From assembly GCF_004342065.1 (NCBI RefSeq), contig NZ_SLZU01000005.1:1-64000 (forward strand): a stretch of DNA of 64,000 nt. Direction: 5' to 3'. A model generated the notes under the pieces. It made no database searches, had not been told where the DNA came from, and saw only the letters and a program-made list of their open reading frames with translations. Below, in pieces: positions 16,037 to 25,923 of this stretch (positions within the stretch are counted from its first letter, which is position 1; the number at the start of each line of letters is the position of its first letter). Position numbers and translations under genes: made by a program. The stretch comes from Primorskyibacter sedentarius. GTDB taxonomy: Bacteria; Pseudomonadota; Alphaproteobacteria; Rhodobacterales; Rhodobacteraceae.

Positions 16037-17467
16037 ATGGAAGCGTTAGACACACTTCTGCTCAGCCGCATTCAGTTCGCGGCAAATATCTCTTTTCACA
16101 TCCTGTTCCCGACGATCACCATCGCTCTGGGCTGGGTGCTGCTGTTCTTCCGGGTGAGCTTTGCGCGCACGGGCGACGAGAAATGGATGGCGGCCTACCG
16201 GTTCTGGGTAAAGGTGTTTGCGCTCAGCTTTGCCATGGGTGTGGTGTCCGGCATCACCATGTCGTTTCAATTCGGCACCAACTGGCCCGGCTTCATGGAG
16301 ACGGTCGGAAATATCGCGGGACCGTTGCTGGCCTATGAGGTTCTGACTGCGTTCTTCCTTGAGGCCGCGTTCATCGGGATCATGCTTTTCGGCTTTTCCC
16401 GCGTACCGGCCTGGCTTCATATCACCGCGACGGCGCTGGTGGCCTTTGGCACGACGCTGTCGACCTTCTGGATCATCGTGTTGAACAGCTGGATGCATAC
16501 CCCGCAGGGGTTCGAGATGGTCGATGGCGTTGCCTATGCAACCAATTGGTGGGAGATCGTCTTCAACCCGTCCATGCCTTACCGGTTTGCCCATATGCTG
16601 CTGGCAAGCTTCCTGACCGTCAGCTTTCTGATAGCGGGGGTCTCGGCGTTTCGGTGGGTCATCGGCGACCGGTCGCGCGATGTGCGCGCTATGCTCAAGG
16701 TCGGCATCAGCTTGGGGGCGGTTCTGATCCCGCTGCAGATCTTCATGGGCGACATGCACGGCCTGAATACGCTGGAACACCAACCGCAGAAGGTCGCCGC
16801 CATGGAAGGCAACTGGGAAACCGGGCCAAACAAGCCGCTGCTGCTGTTCGCCTTGCCAGACCAGACCGCGCGAGAGAACCGCGTAGAGATCGGCGTGCCC
16901 AACGGTGCCTCGATCATTCTCACCCACCATGCTGACGGTGTCGTGCCGGGGCTGAACGACTTTGTGGCAGAGGATGGCACAGCGCTGCACCCGCCGGTGG
17001 CGCCGGTGTTCTGGTCCTTCCGGGTCATGGTCGGCACAGGTCTTGCGATGCTGGCACTAAGCTGGAGCGCCGTTTTCCTCATGTGGCGCCATCGTGACCG
17101 TCACGAGGGGGCGCGGAAGGGGCGTTGGATGGCCGTCGAGGGGCTGCCGAAACTGTTGCTTCGGGCGCTGGTCCCCATGGGCCTGTCCGGCTGGCTGGCC
17201 ACGCTGGCGGGCTGGTACACGACAGAGATCGGCCGACAGCCCTGGCTGGTGCAGGGCGTCATGACGACCGACATGGCCGTGGCGGATGTTCCGGCGCCAA
17301 TGGTGCTTGGGACGTTGCTGGCCTACCTCGCTGTCTACGCGGCACTTCTTGCTGCCTATGTCGGCGTGATCGTGTACCTCGCCCGCAAGGCCGCTCGCGG
17401 ACAGGATGCCCGCGCTGACAGCATGACCCATTCGGGCAAGGCGCATGTCGCCGCCCTGAACACTTAG
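16037..17467 (+). CDS. cydA: Cytochrome bd ubiquinol oxidase subunit I (CioA/CydA)
   Basis: The 476-residue membrane protein of the cytochrome bd family oxidises ubiquinol and reduces oxygen to water. Visible marks are the N-terminal RIQFAANISFH (His21, heme ligand region), the quinol-loop motif with MEGNW, and GRQPWLVQGV near the C-terminus. It is shorter than the E. coli protein (about 520 residues), mostly through a short Q-loop. That fits the cyanide-insensitive CIO subtype common in alphaproteobacteria. AAGGA stands nine bases before the ATG. It forms an operon with cydB ten bases downstream. No cydX-like or cydCD genes are seen. Confidence 0.95.
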   Translation: MEALDTLLLSRIQFAANISFHILFPTITIALGWVLLFFRVSFARTGDEKWMAAYRFWVKVFALSFAMGVVSGITMSFQFGTNWPGFMETVGNIAGPLLAYEVLTAFFLEAAFIGIMLFGFSRVPAWLHITATALVAFGTTLSTFWIIVLNSWMHTPQGFEMVDGVAYATNWWEIVFNPSMPYRFAHMLLASFLTVSFLIAGVSAFRWVIGDRSRDVRAMLKVGISLGAVLIPLQIFMGDMHGLNTLEHQPQKVAAMEGNWETGPNKPLLLFALPDQTARENRVEIGVPNGASIILTHHADGVVPGLNDFVAEDGTALHPPVAPVFWSFRVMVGTGLAMLALSWSAVFLMWRHRDRHEGARKGRWMAVEGLPKLLLRALVPMGLSGWLATLAGWYTTEIGRQPWLVQGVMTTDMAVADVPAPMVLGTLLAYLAVYAALLAAYVGVIVYLARKAARGQDARADSMTHSGKAHVAALNT

Positions 17468-17477
17468 GAGCAAGCCC

Positions 17478-18491
17478 ATGTTGCCAGACTTCTCCAACCC
17501 CGCTGACTGGTTGCCCTGGGCCTTTGCCTCGCTGATGGGTCTGTCGATCCTGATCTACGTGGTGCTGGACGGGTTTGACCTTGGCGTCGGCATCCTCTTT
17601 CCATTTGCCTCACGCGAGGAACAGAACCGGATGATCGGGTCCATCGGGCCGTTCTGGGATGCCAATGAAACATGGCTTGTCCTTGCTGTCGGTCTGCTAC
17701 TGGTGGCCTTCCCGACGGCGCATGGGATGATCCTGTCAACGCTCTACCTGCCGGTCTTTGCCATGCTGCTGGGCCTTATCCTGCGCGGCGTGGCCTTCGA
17801 GTTTCGGGCCAAGGCGCGCGCCTCGCATCAGGCGACGTGGAACCGGCTGTTCTTTGCGGGCTCGATCATCACGGCGCTGGCGCAGGGCTTCATGCTGGGG
17901 CTTTATGTCATGGGGCTGGAACAGGCGTTCGATACCTATCTCTTTGCCGGGATCACGGCTATTTGCCTTGCAGTCGGGTACAGCTTCATCGGGGCGACAT
18001 GGCTGGTGCACAAAACCGAAGCTGCGCTTCAGCAAAAGGCGCTTCGCTGGGCGCGCGGGGGGCTGTGGGGCGTTATCGCTGGGATCGGTGCTGTCTCTTT
18101 GGCAACCCCGCTGGTGAGCGACCGGATTTTCGGCAAGTGGTTCACCTTCCCAGAGATTTTCCTGCTGGCACCCTTGCCGCTGATCTCTGCCGCGCTGATC
18201 GTGGCCCTGTGGGTGCTGCTGCGCCGGATGCCCTTTGAGCAGGATCGACGCAGTTGGTTGCCCTTTGCCGTGGCCAGCAGTCTTTTCGCGCTGGCATATC
18301 TGGGGCTTGCCTACAGTTTCTATCCCTATGTGGTGCCGGAAAGACTGACCATCTACGAGGCCGCCGCCGCGCCTGAAAGCCTGATGATCATCTTCGTGGG
18401 GGCGTGCGTCGTCGTGCCGGTGATTGCGGGCTACTCGGTGCTGTCCTACGTCATCTTTCGCGGCAAGGCGACAGATCTGCGATACGAATGA
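17478..18491 (+). CDS. cydB: Cytochrome bd ubiquinol oxidase subunit II (CioB/CydB)
   Basis: The 337-residue membrane protein has about eight to nine hydrophobic helices. The family motifs YVVLDGFDLGVGILFPF near the N-terminus and GPFWDANETWLVLAVG are present. It supports heme assembly and stability of the bd oxidase with subunit I encoded just upstream. An AGGAGC site precedes the ATG. The gene is followed, around the convergent lactonase stop, by a small imperfect hairpin at 18513-18533 that may act as a bidirectional terminator. Confidence 0.95.
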   Translation: MLPDFSNPADWLPWAFASLMGLSILIYVVLDGFDLGVGILFPFASREEQNRMIGSIGPFWDANETWLVLAVGLLLVAFPTAHGMILSTLYLPVFAMLLGLILRGVAFEFRAKARASHQATWNRLFFAGSIITALAQGFMLGLYVMGLEQAFDTYLFAGITAICLAVGYSFIGATWLVHKTEAALQQKALRWARGGLWGVIAGIGAVSLATPLVSDRIFGKWFTFPEIFLLAPLPLISAALIVALWVLLRRMPFEQDRRSWLPFAVASSLFALAYLGLAYSFYPYVVPERLTIYEAAAAPESLMIIFVGACVVVPVIAGYSVLSYVIFRGKATDLRYE

Positions 18492-18521
18492 GCCTCTGAC
18501 CGGTTGGCTCTTGGCGCAGGG

Positions 18522-19448
18522 TTACCCAGCGCCTTGCGTCCATGGCTCTGCCCCATGGACATCGACAAAGACTCGGTAGACGGCGCGCGTGGCGGTGATG
18601 AACAACCGTTGACCATCACGCCCTCCGAAACACAGGTTCGACACAACCTGCGGGACGAGGATCTTGCCAAGCAGCTTGCCGTCAGGCGCAAAGCAATGCA
18701 CCCCGTCTGCCGCGGACGTCCACACATTGCCAAGAACATCGCAGCGCAGCCCGTCCGGCAGGCCCTTATCGATTGTGGCAAAGACACCGAGGTCCCGCAG
18801 GCTGCCGCCATCGACCGCGAATTTACGAATGACGGCGGGGACCGACGCATCATGGCTTGATCCGCTTTCAGCTATGTAGAGGGTTTTTTCATCCGGGGAA
18901 AAGCACAGCCCGTTCGGTTGGACGAAATCCGTCACAACGGCCGTCAGCTCCCCCGCCGGAGGCAGGCGATAGACGTTGCGGCTGGGCTGTTCGGGGTCGC
19001 TGCGGTAGCCCTCGAAATTGGAAAGGATGCCGTATGTCGGATCGGTGAACCAGACAGCGCCATCCGAATTGACCACGACATCATTGGGCGAATTCAGGCG
19101 CTTGCCGTCGAACGCGTTCGCAAGAACCGTCAGTGAGCCGTCGAATTCGGTCCGGACCACGTCGCGCGCGCCGTGGCGGCAGCCCACAAGACGTCCCTGT
19201 CGGTCCCGCGTGTTGCCATTGTTGAAACCCGACCCCGCCCGAAAGACCGAAAGCCCCTCGGCCTCGGACCAGCGCAGGATGCGCTGGCTGGGAATGTCGG
19301 AAAACAGCAGGCAGTCATGATCACCGAACCAGACCGGTCCCTCGGTCCAGGTAAACCCATCGGCAATCACGTCGAGCGTGGACATCGGGTGGACGAGCGC
19401 GGCAAAGCGGTCGTCGAGAATGTGCAGATGCTGTGGCGTGGTGATCAT
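18522..19448 (-). CDS. SMP-30/gluconolactonase-family protein
   Basis: The 308-residue six-bladed beta-propeller is of the SMP-30 / gluconolactonase / LRE family. Motifs include FTWTEGPVWF (metal-binding Glu), RLNSPNDVVVNSDGAVWFTDPTYGI (Asn/Asp ligands), QPNGLCFSPDEKTLYI and DGLRCDVLGNVWTS. These enzymes hydrolyse sugar lactones with a divalent metal. The start at 19448 overlaps the upstream permease stop by ATGA, placing it last in a sugar-type ABC operon. The context argues for a sugar or sugar-acid pathway in which a lactone is opened after import and oxidation. There is no signal peptide. Confidence 0.88.
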   Translation of the reverse strand: MITTPQHLHILDDRFAALVHPMSTLDVIADGFTWTEGPVWFGDHDCLLFSDIPSQRILRWSEAEGLSVFRAGSGFNNGNTRDRQGRLVGCRHGARDVVRTEFDGSLTVLANAFDGKRLNSPNDVVVNSDGAVWFTDPTYGILSNFEGYRSDPEQPSRNVYRLPPAGELTAVVTDFVQPNGLCFSPDEKTLYIAESGSSHDASVPAVIRKFAVDGGSLRDLGVFATIDKGLPDGLRCDVLGNVWTSAADGVHCFAPDGKLLGKILVPQVVSNLCFGGRDGQRLFITATRAVYRVFVDVHGAEPWTQGAG

Positions 19449-20380
19449 GCCCGGTTTCTCCTCGTACTGGCTGCGATGACGATGGCGATGATGATGGTTC
19501 CAGTCAGCACGTTCCGAAGCCCGGCCACAGCGCCGTAGCTGTTGAGCATCGAAACAACGAGGAACATGAAAAGCGCGGCCCCCCAGACGCCCGGAACGTT
19601 TGAATCGCCCCCGGCGATGGAACTGCCGCCGATGACGACAACCGCGATGGACATCAGCAGGTATTCCTGCCCCATGTTCAGGGCGGCCCCGCCCGAAAAG
19701 CTGGCGAGCAGATAGCCCGCAAGCGCTGAAAACAAAGCGACAGAGATATAGGTGGCGGCGCGGACAAGCTCTACCGGGATGCCCGCCAGCCGCGCGACCC
19801 GCAGGTTTTGGCCCGTGGCCAGCAACCAACGGCCCCAGACGGATCTTTCAAGGATCACCCAGACGACAATGGCAAGCGCCAGTCCGACCCAGGCGACATT
19901 GGGCAGACCCAGAAAGCGACCGGTTGCGAAATCGGCCAACCCGGTGGGTGGCTTGATCCGCAGGCCCCGGTTCGACCAGATCGCAACCGATTGATAGACC
20001 AGAGAGGCTGCAAGCGTGGCGATGATCGGCGGAAGACGCAGCAGGTAGATCAGCGCGTAATTGGCAAGCCCCGCGCCAAGCCCCACTGCTAGCGCAATGC
20101 CCAACCCCAGAAAAGCCGTGCCGGGCTGGCTACCCATTGCCTTCAATGCAAGCGTCGCTGCCAGCGTCATCGTCGCCGGGATCGAAAGATCAACATTCCC
20201 CGGTCCCAGAGTGATCACCAGCATCTGGCCAAGGCCCACAATGGCTGCAAAGGCGCCAAAGGACAGGGCTGCATATGCAAGCTCTCCACCACCCCGGCCT
20301 GAGGTCAGTGCCGCGGTCACTGCAAAGGCTGCCGCCGCGGCCAGCCAGGACCAAAGCCAGGGTTTGCTGAAGAGCTTCAT
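19445..20380 (-). CDS. ABC transporter permease, sugar type (RbsC-like), second copy
   Basis: This integral membrane permease of 311 residues carries the family signature near LVITLGPGNVDLSIPATMTLA and GGSSIAGGDSNVPGVWGA. Start 20380 overlaps the preceding permease stop by ATGA, and in-frame codons further upstream lie inside that gene. With the other permease it forms the membrane channel of a ribose/autoinducer-2-type ABC importer. Two non-identical permeases suggest a heterodimer. Confidence 0.88.
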   Translation of the reverse strand: MKLFSKPWLWSWLAAAAAFAVTAALTSGRGGGELAYAALSFGAFAAIVGLGQMLVITLGPGNVDLSIPATMTLAATLALKAMGSQPGTAFLGLGIALAVGLGAGLANYALIYLLRLPPIIATLAASLVYQSVAIWSNRGLRIKPPTGLADFATGRFLGLPNVAWVGLALAIVVWVILERSVWGRWLLATGQNLRVARLAGIPVELVRAATYISVALFSALAGYLLASFSGGAALNMGQEYLLMSIAVVVIGGSSIAGGDSNVPGVWGAALFMFLVVSMLNSYGAVAGLRNVLTGTIIIAIVIAASTRRNRA

Positions 20381-21306
20381 TCCTCTGCCCCTTTCCGACT
20401 GAAGATCAGCCGCGCGGTCAGCACGAGGATCAGGATCGCGCCCTGCGCGCCGATCTGCCAATCCGGGGAAAGCCGCATGAAGGACAGGAAAGAGGCGGCA
20501 AGTGTCAGGGTCAGCGCGCCGATCACCGCGCCTGTGGGGCTGACCCTGCCGCCGATAAACTCGCCCCCGCCAAGGATGACCCCGGCGATGGACAGGAGCG
20601 TATAGCGCAGCGCGATATTGGCGTCAGCAGAGGTGGTCAGCCCGACCAGTGCCATCCCGGCCAGCACGCCGAACAACCCCGCCAGCCCGTAAGCGAGCGC
20701 CTTGAGCCGAACCAGCGACCAGCCCGCGCGCGCAACCGAACGCGCATTGCCACCGACGCCGCGCAGCACCGTCCCGATGCCCGAGCGCATGATCAGAAGG
20801 TGAGTGACAGCTGCGATGATCACGGCGGCCACCACCGCCATCGGTGCGATCGGCGGTTTCACGGTCATGAGCGTGCGCAGCCAGTCGGGAGAGACACCCC
20901 CCGGCGCAGGCAGGATGAACAGCGCAATCCCGCCCCAGACGAAGGACATGCCCAGGGTCACGACGATAGCCGGCAGTTCCAGCATATGGATGACGGCGCC
21001 CAGCAGGGCGTAGGACAGGATCAGCCCCAGCAGGATCAGCGCCCCCAAAAGCGGCGCGTCATTAAGAGAGGTCGCCGTGACGCAGGCGGCAAGGCTGACA
21101 AAGGCCCCCAGCGAAAGGTCGATGTCATTGACCATGATGATCAGCATCTGCGCGATAGTCGCCAGCGCAATGGGAACGGCGAGGTTGAAGAGCAGGTTCA
21201 GCCCGAAATAGCTCATGGCGCGGGGCTGCATGTAGAAGGTTGCCGCGAGCAGAACAGCCAATGAAACCACCGGAAGGATGATCCTGTGGCGCGCAAGGAA
21301 ACTCAT
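20377..21306 (-). CDS. ABC transporter permease, sugar type (RbsC-like), first copy
   Basis: The 309-residue membrane protein has about eight to ten helices. The RbsC/XylH-type stretch [21 protein letters not shown], and [24 protein letters not shown] near the C-terminus, identify the family. It is encoded directly after the ATPase, with its ATG overlapping the ATPase stop by four bases, and before the second permease. It shares only family-level similarity with that second permease, so the two are old paralogues and not a recent duplication. Confidence 0.88.
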   Translation of the reverse strand: MSFLARHRIILPVVSLAVLLAATFYMQPRAMSYFGLNLLFNLAVPIALATIAQMLIIMVNDIDLSLGAFVSLAACVTATSLNDAPLLGALILLGLILSYALLGAVIHMLELPAIVVTLGMSFVWGGIALFILPAPGGVSPDWLRTLMTVKPPIAPMAVVAAVIIAAVTHLLIMRSGIGTVLRGVGGNARSVARAGWSLVRLKALAYGLAGLFGVLAGMALVGLTTSADANIALRYTLLSIAGVILGGGEFIGGRVSPTGAVIGALTLTLAASFLSFMRLSPDWQIGAQGAILILVLTARLIFSRKGAEE

Positions 21307-22727
21307 GATGCCTCCCGCATTTCGAAAGAGGCTTCGAGTATCTTTTCCTCGGTGATGTCGGTCCCGTTAAGCTCTGCGCTGATCGCATGGTTGCGAAAGA
21401 CGAAGACCCGGTCACATTGGCAAATCTCTTCGGTCTCGGTCGAATACCACAGGAATGTGCGGCCTCTGGCGGCCTCGGCGCGGATCATGGCATAGACATC
21501 CTGCTTTGTGCCCACATCCACGCCGCGCATGGGATCATCCATGATGACCACGGGGGCAGGGCTGGCCAAAGCGCGGGCAAAGAGCACTTTTTGCTGGTTG
21601 CCGCCGGACAGGGACAGGACAGGGTTGGTCACATCATCGGTGCGAATGCCGATCCGGGTTTTCCAGTCTTTCGCCACGGCCGCCTCTGCCTGCCTGTTGA
21701 CCATGCCCCGCGTCGCATCGTTCCGCAGAATGGAAATCGAGATGTTGCGCAGGATCGACCAGAGCGGCAGCACTCCGTCCCGTGGCCTGTCTCCCGCCAC
21801 AAAAACCACGTCAGGGGTCTTGCCCGCATGCCACGCGCTGGACCGAGACAGGAAAAGACGAGCCAGTGCGGCTGCCTGTCCGTGCCCGGCAAGGCCGGAA
21901 AGACCGACGATTTCGCCGCGGCGCGCCGACAGGCCCTGATCGGTGCGCACCACTTCGGGGCCGAAATCCCGCCGGGCGGTTGCCACGCCTCCGCTTTCAG
22001 CTGCGACATGGCCCATCGCATCGACAAGACCCGCGCGGGTGAATTCTGGCGTTGGACGCTCTGCAACGACCTTTCCGTCTTTCAATACCACGATGCGACT
22101 GGCGACCTCGAAAACCTCGCCCAGCATGTGCGAGATGAAAACGACCGCACCGCCATTTGCGCAGAACTGTTTGACATGTGCCAATAGCTGCCGGGCGATG
22201 GCCGCATCCAGGGCCGAGGTCGGCTCGTCCAATATGACGAGCCGTGCCTCGCTGCCGCGCGAGGCAAAGCCGATGGCGATCTCGACCATCTGCCGTTCGG
22301 CAATGGAGAGCGTGCCGACCTCTGCATCAGGGTCGATGCCGTGGCCGGGAAAGACCGCGTCAAGGCTTGCACGGATCTCTGCCCTTGCGCGCCGTCGCCA
22401 TCCAAACCCGTTCAATGCGCTGTGCGCAATGCGCAGGTTTTCGGCCACGGTCAGGTTGGCGCAAAGCGACAATTCCTGAAAAACCGACCGCACCCCGGCC
22501 CCGAATGCAGTCTGACCCTGTGCAAAGGCGATCTTGCCCGAAGAGGGCGCAAGCCCGCCATTGATCAGGTTGACCAGCGTCGACTTGCCCGCACCGTTAT
22601 GGCCGACAAGGCCGATGCAATCGCCAAGGCTCACCGACAGGCTGACCCCATCGAGCGCACGCACCGGGCCAAAATGTTTGGCCGCATCGGTCAGCGTCAC
22701 GATCGGGGCGTTCTCATGATCGGACAT
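21303..22727 (-). CDS. ABC transporter ATP-binding protein, double-domain sugar type (RbsA-like)
   Basis: This 474-residue protein has two fused ATPase domains. Domain 1 has Walker A GHNGAGKS, signature [12 protein letters not shown] and Walker [15 protein letters not shown]. Domain 2 has a degenerate Walker A region ([10 protein letters not shown]) but a good signature [15 protein letters not shown] and [14 protein letters not shown]. This is the RbsA/MglA/XylG arrangement, in which the first site carries most of the activity. It energises the importer made with the two permeases. Downstream genes overlap by ATGA; a 63-base gap with a GC-rich inverted repeat separates it from the binding-protein gene. 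Confidence 0.9.
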   Translation of the reverse strand: MSDHENAPIVTLTDAAKHFGPVRALDGVSLSVSLGDCIGLVGHNGAGKSTLVNLINGGLAPSSGKIAFAQGQTAFGAGVRSVFQELSLCANLTVAENLRIAHSALNGFGWRRRARAEIRASLDAVFPGHGIDPDAEVGTLSIAERQMVEIAIGFASRGSEARLVILDEPTSALDAAIARQLLAHVKQFCANGGAVVFISHMLGEVFEVASRIVVLKDGKVVAERPTPEFTRAGLVDAMGHVAAESGGVATARRDFGPEVVRTDQGLSARRGEIVGLSGLAGHGQAAALARLFLSRSSAWHAGKTPDVVFVAGDRPRDGVLPLWSILRNISISILRNDATRGMVNRQAEAAVAKDWKTRIGIRTDDVTNPVLSLSGGNQQKVLFARALASPAPVVIMDDPMRGVDVGTKQDVYAMIRAEAARGRTFLWYSTETEEICQCDRVFVFRNHAISAELNGTDITEEKILEASFEMREAS

Positions 22728-22790
22728 GAACGCTCCGTTACCAGAATGGAAGGGACGGGCCGCCGCGCGGGGCAGCCCGCTTGGCTTGCG

Positions 22791-23816
22791 TCACCCGGCG
22801 TCCGCGATGACTTTCTGCGCGTCTTCCAGCGTGTAGGTCACATTGGCGACGGACCCTTCGGGCGTGGTGGCCAGGGCATCATCCAGCGTGTCCTGCGTGA
22901 TCTTCAGGAAGGGCACTGTCAGGTCTTTTGGCACCTCAGCTCCCGCAAGGATCTGTTGCGAAACCCAGAAGGCGAGCGAGGCCACACCCGGCGCGATCGA
23001 GAGAGAGAGCGTCTCATACCCGTTCGCATCGCGCTGCTCGGCCCACCATGTCAGCTCGTCCTGTCGGTTGCCCAGAACGATCAGGGGCGTGTCGCGCCCC
23101 GCAGCATTGAAAGCCTGTGCCGCGCCATACCCGTCACCGCCCTGCGTCACAACGCCGACAATGTCGGGCAGCGACGGCAGGATGCCGGCCACGGCTTTCT
23201 GCGCCACATCCTGTGCCCAGTCACCATGGACAGACCCCACGATTTCAAACTGGTCATGCTCGGCCACGCCCTCGTGGATGCCCTTGGAAATCTCGTCATC
23301 GACAAAGACCCCTGCAAGGCCGCGTATTTCCAGAAGGTTGCCACCATCAGGCAGGCGCGTCGCGAGGTAATCCACCTCTTCCTTGCCCATGGCGGCAAAA
23401 TCTACCGCGATCCGCCAGGCACAAGGCTCTGTCACGATGCCGTCAAAACTGACAACGACGAGACCCGCATCGCAGGCTTCTTTCACCGCGCCATTCAACG
23501 CTGTCGGGGATGCAGCGTTCAGCACGATGGCATCATAGCCCTGCAGGATCATGTTCTGGATCTGTGCGGCCTGCTCGGTCGCCTGGTTCTCGGATGTGGT
23601 ATAGGCATCGGCGGCCGCGACCTTCCCGTCGGCCACGGCTTGCGCCCCGATCTCCTCAAAGGTCTGCAGCATCGCCTGTCGCCAGGAATTTCCTGCGTAA
23701 TTGTTGGACAGCGCGATGCGCTTGCCAGAGGTGTCGGCCATGTGAGACTCGGCCTGCGCCAGTCCGGCGACCATGGCAAGGCTTGCCGCGCCAAGCAGCA
23801 TTTTCGAAATGGTCAT
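22791..23816 (-). CDS. Sugar-type ABC transporter substrate-binding protein
   Basis: The 341-residue periplasmic protein of the RbsB family has a signal peptide (MTISKMLLGAASLAMVAGLAQA) followed by the two-lobe fold (KRIALSNNYAGNSWRQAML, IVLNAASPTALNGAV, VVSFDGIV, VTQGGDGYGAAQAF). A GGGAGGAA site precedes ATG 23816, which is chosen over an in-frame ATG seven codons upstream. It is the first gene of the five-gene ABC/lactonase operon. Its ligand is probably a sugar or polyol. The divergent two-component genes may sense the same compound, perhaps through this protein. Confidence 0.9.
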   Translation of the reverse strand: MTISKMLLGAASLAMVAGLAQAESHMADTSGKRIALSNNYAGNSWRQAMLQTFEEIGAQAVADGKVAAADAYTTSENQATEQAAQIQNMILQGYDAIVLNAASPTALNGAVKEACDAGLVVVSFDGIVTEPCAWRIAVDFAAMGKEEVDYLATRLPDGGNLLEIRGLAGVFVDDEISKGIHEGVAEHDQFEIVGSVHGDWAQDVAQKAVAGILPSLPDIVGVVTQGGDGYGAAQAFNAAGRDTPLIVLGNRQDELTWWAEQRDANGYETLSLSIAPGVASLAFWVSQQILAGAEVPKDLTVPFLKITQDTLDDALATTPEGSVANVTYTLEDAQKVIADAG

Positions 23817-24031
23817 GTTTTCCTCCCTTTCGCGCATTCAATTCTGCGCTGTATCCCGCTGCTGTCAGGCAACGGATGCCGCGATGATGTGGCCCCGCCC
23901 TGCGGCTGTAAAGGCAGGCCCCCGCAGAGATGGTGCGGGTTCCCGCAACGGCTTTGCGGCTTGGGGTGTTTCCTTTCCTCGCCAGCCTTGCCAAGATTGC
24001 GGGGACGCGCAACGCGCGACGGGAGGAGAAG

Positions 24032-25210
24032 ATGACCAATGCCTTGCAGGTCCCTGCGAAGGGGGACGTCTTCCTGCGCATCTCGGCGCATCTGGCAGAG
24101 CGGACCGATATCGCCTCGGCGCTGAAGGCCGTGGCGGATGAGATAGCCGAGGTCATTCCCTTCACCCATGCCGACCTGTGTCTTGTCGACGGTTTGGGTT
24201 GGATGTCCAGTTACGAGGTCGGCATCCAGACACGCTGGTCGCGGGCGCGGACGCGGGTTGATGCCTCGCCCATCCGCGACCTGATCACCGGGAAATGCGA
24301 TTTCATGCTGTGTCAGGACGCGATGCAGGATCCGCGCCAGACATTCGCGGGCGCCTGTTCGGAACCAATTATCAACCATGCGCTGCGGTCACGCGTGCAT
24401 GTGATGATGAAAGTGATGGGCCAACCCATCGGAACCCTGAACATTTCGCACTCCACGCCCGGTCTTTACACCATGGAAACGGTCCAACGCGCGCAGCACG
24501 TGGCGGATGTGTTGTCTCCTTATTTTCATGCCCTGCACGCGGCCGAACAGGCACAGCGCGCGGCGCAGGTAGGTGAAGCGGCGCAGGCCCGAGAGGAGGG
24601 CTTGCGGCGCGGTGCGCTGGAGCTGACCCAGACGCTGGAGCAGGAACGTCAGCGCATCGGAATGGATCTGCACGATCAGACGCTTGCCGATCTGACCCGC
24701 TTGTTGCGCGAGGTCACCGGAGATGCACCGCTGCCGCCCGCAGAGCTCGCCCACCGGATTTCAGAGACGATCGGAGACCTGCGCCGGATCATCGATACCG
24801 CCGTTCCGACCTTGCTGGACCTGTTCGGCTTTGCCCATGCGGTGCGGGTCCATCTTGAGCGCGCGGTCGGTCCCAGCACAATCGGCATCGACGTGACCGA
24901 CGAGACGGATGGCGCGACCGACCGGTTGGAGCCGACCCTGCGCACCGCGCTGTTTCGCATCGCGCAGGAGGCGATCAACAACGCCGCCCGCCACTCTGGT
25001 GCGCGCCGTATTTCGGTCCGGATAGAGCCGCGGGACAACAACGGGCTGGTGGTGACGATACGCGATGATGGCCGCGGTCTGCCTGCTGATCCGCAACGCA
25101 ATTCCGGTCTGGCCCATATGCGCACACGGGCAAGGCTGATCTCGGCAGAGCTGGATATTCTGAACGACTATGGCTGTACCGTCCGGGTTCTGTTGGAGGG
25201 TCGGGAATGA
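24032..25210 (+). CDS. GAF-domain sensor histidine kinase (NarL-partner type)
   Basis: The 392-residue cytoplasmic kinase lacks membrane segments. Residues about 10-165 form a GAF-like sensor. Residues 165-205 are a coiled linker. HisKA_3 dimerisation follows, with the phosphoacceptor His214 in RIGMDLHDQTLADL. The HATPase domain has AQEAINNAARHSGA (N box) and DDGRGLP (G box). ATG 24032 follows GGGAGGAG. It overlaps the response regulator start by ATGA and is divergent from the sugar ABC operon, which it most likely regulates. The signal recognised by the GAF domain is unknown. Confidence 0.85.
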   Translation: MTNALQVPAKGDVFLRISAHLAERTDIASALKAVADEIAEVIPFTHADLCLVDGLGWMSSYEVGIQTRWSRARTRVDASPIRDLITGKCDFMLCQDAMQDPRQTFAGACSEPIINHALRSRVHVMMKVMGQPIGTLNISHSTPGLYTMETVQRAQHVADVLSPYFHALHAAEQAQRAAQVGEAAQAREEGLRRGALELTQTLEQERQRIGMDLHDQTLADLTRLLREVTGDAPLPPAELAHRISETIGDLRRIIDTAVPTLLDLFGFAHAVRVHLERAVGPSTIGIDVTDETDGATDRLEPTLRTALFRIAQEAINNAARHSGARRISVRIEPRDNNGLVVTIRDDGRGLPADPQRNSGLAHMRTRARLISAELDILNDYGCTVRVLLEGRE

Positions 25211-25923
25211 AGGCGTTGATCGTCGAAGATGACCAGTTCCACGCAACCTATCTTCAGGATGCGTTGGCCGAAGCCTTGCCTGAAGTGACAGAGATCTTTC
25301 ATGCGGCAGATGGCGTGGCAGGGGAGGAAGACGCGCGTCAGGGTGGTATCGAGGCCATCGTGATGGATCTGCAGATGGATCGCCGCAACGGGATCGAAGC
25401 GGCGCGCACGATCTGGGCGGAACGGCCGCAAAGCCGCATCCTGTTCTGGTCAAACTACGCGGATGACGCGTATCTGCGCGGTATCGCCCAGATCGTGCCC
25501 GAGGACAGCGCCTATGGTTACGTGTTGAAGACGGCCTCGCGCGATCGGCTGAAGCTGGCTTTGCGCGCTGTTCTCATCGAAGGGCAAATCATGGTGGATC
25601 GCGAAATCCACCGCCGTCAGAAAAGCGGCGCCTCGCTGCGCACCCGGCTTGATGACAGCGAATTCGCCGTGCTGGTCGATCTTGCGCTGGGTCTTCAGGA
25701 CAAGCTGATTGCGGAAAGGCAGGGGATGTCGCTGCGGACCGTGCAGAACCGGCTGTTGTCCTTGTATGAAAAGCTGGGCGTGCTGTCGGAGTTCGATGAT
25801 CGCCTGACACTGAACAAGCGCGTCCGGGCCCTGAACCGGGCGCTGGTGACGCGGACAATCAACCTCGAAACGCTTGAAGCGGCACAGAGAGATCTGGAGG
25901 CCTGGCTTGTGGATCGGAGCTGA
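25207..25923 (+). CDS. LuxR-type response regulator
   Basis: The 238-residue protein has an N-terminal receiver with acidic pocket EDD (7-9), phosphoacceptor Asp54 in VMDLQMD and Lys108. The C-terminal region contains a LuxR/GerE-like helix-turn-helix (DKLIAERQGMSLRTVQNRLLSLYEKLGV), somewhat divergent from the consensus. It is translationally coupled to the kinase through a four-base overlap. The probable target is the divergent sugar transporter/lactonase operon. Confidence 0.82.
   Translation: MKALIVEDDQFHATYLQDALAEALPEVTEIFHAADGVAGEEDARQGGIEAIVMDLQMDRRNGIEAARTIWAERPQSRILFWSNYADDAYLRGIAQIVPEDSAYGYVLKTASRDRLKLALRAVLIEGQIMVDREIHRRQKSGASLRTRLDDSEFAVLVDLALGLQDKLIAERQGMSLRTVQNRLLSLYEKLGVLSEFDDRLTLNKRVRALNRALVTRTINLETLEAAQRDLEAWLVDRS

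Noticed and set aside
22341-24035. 564-codon open frame on the plus strand across the ABC ATPase and binding-protein genes
   Set aside because: It spans two well-supported minus-strand genes and their gap, with composition typical of antisense frames in GC-rich DNA.
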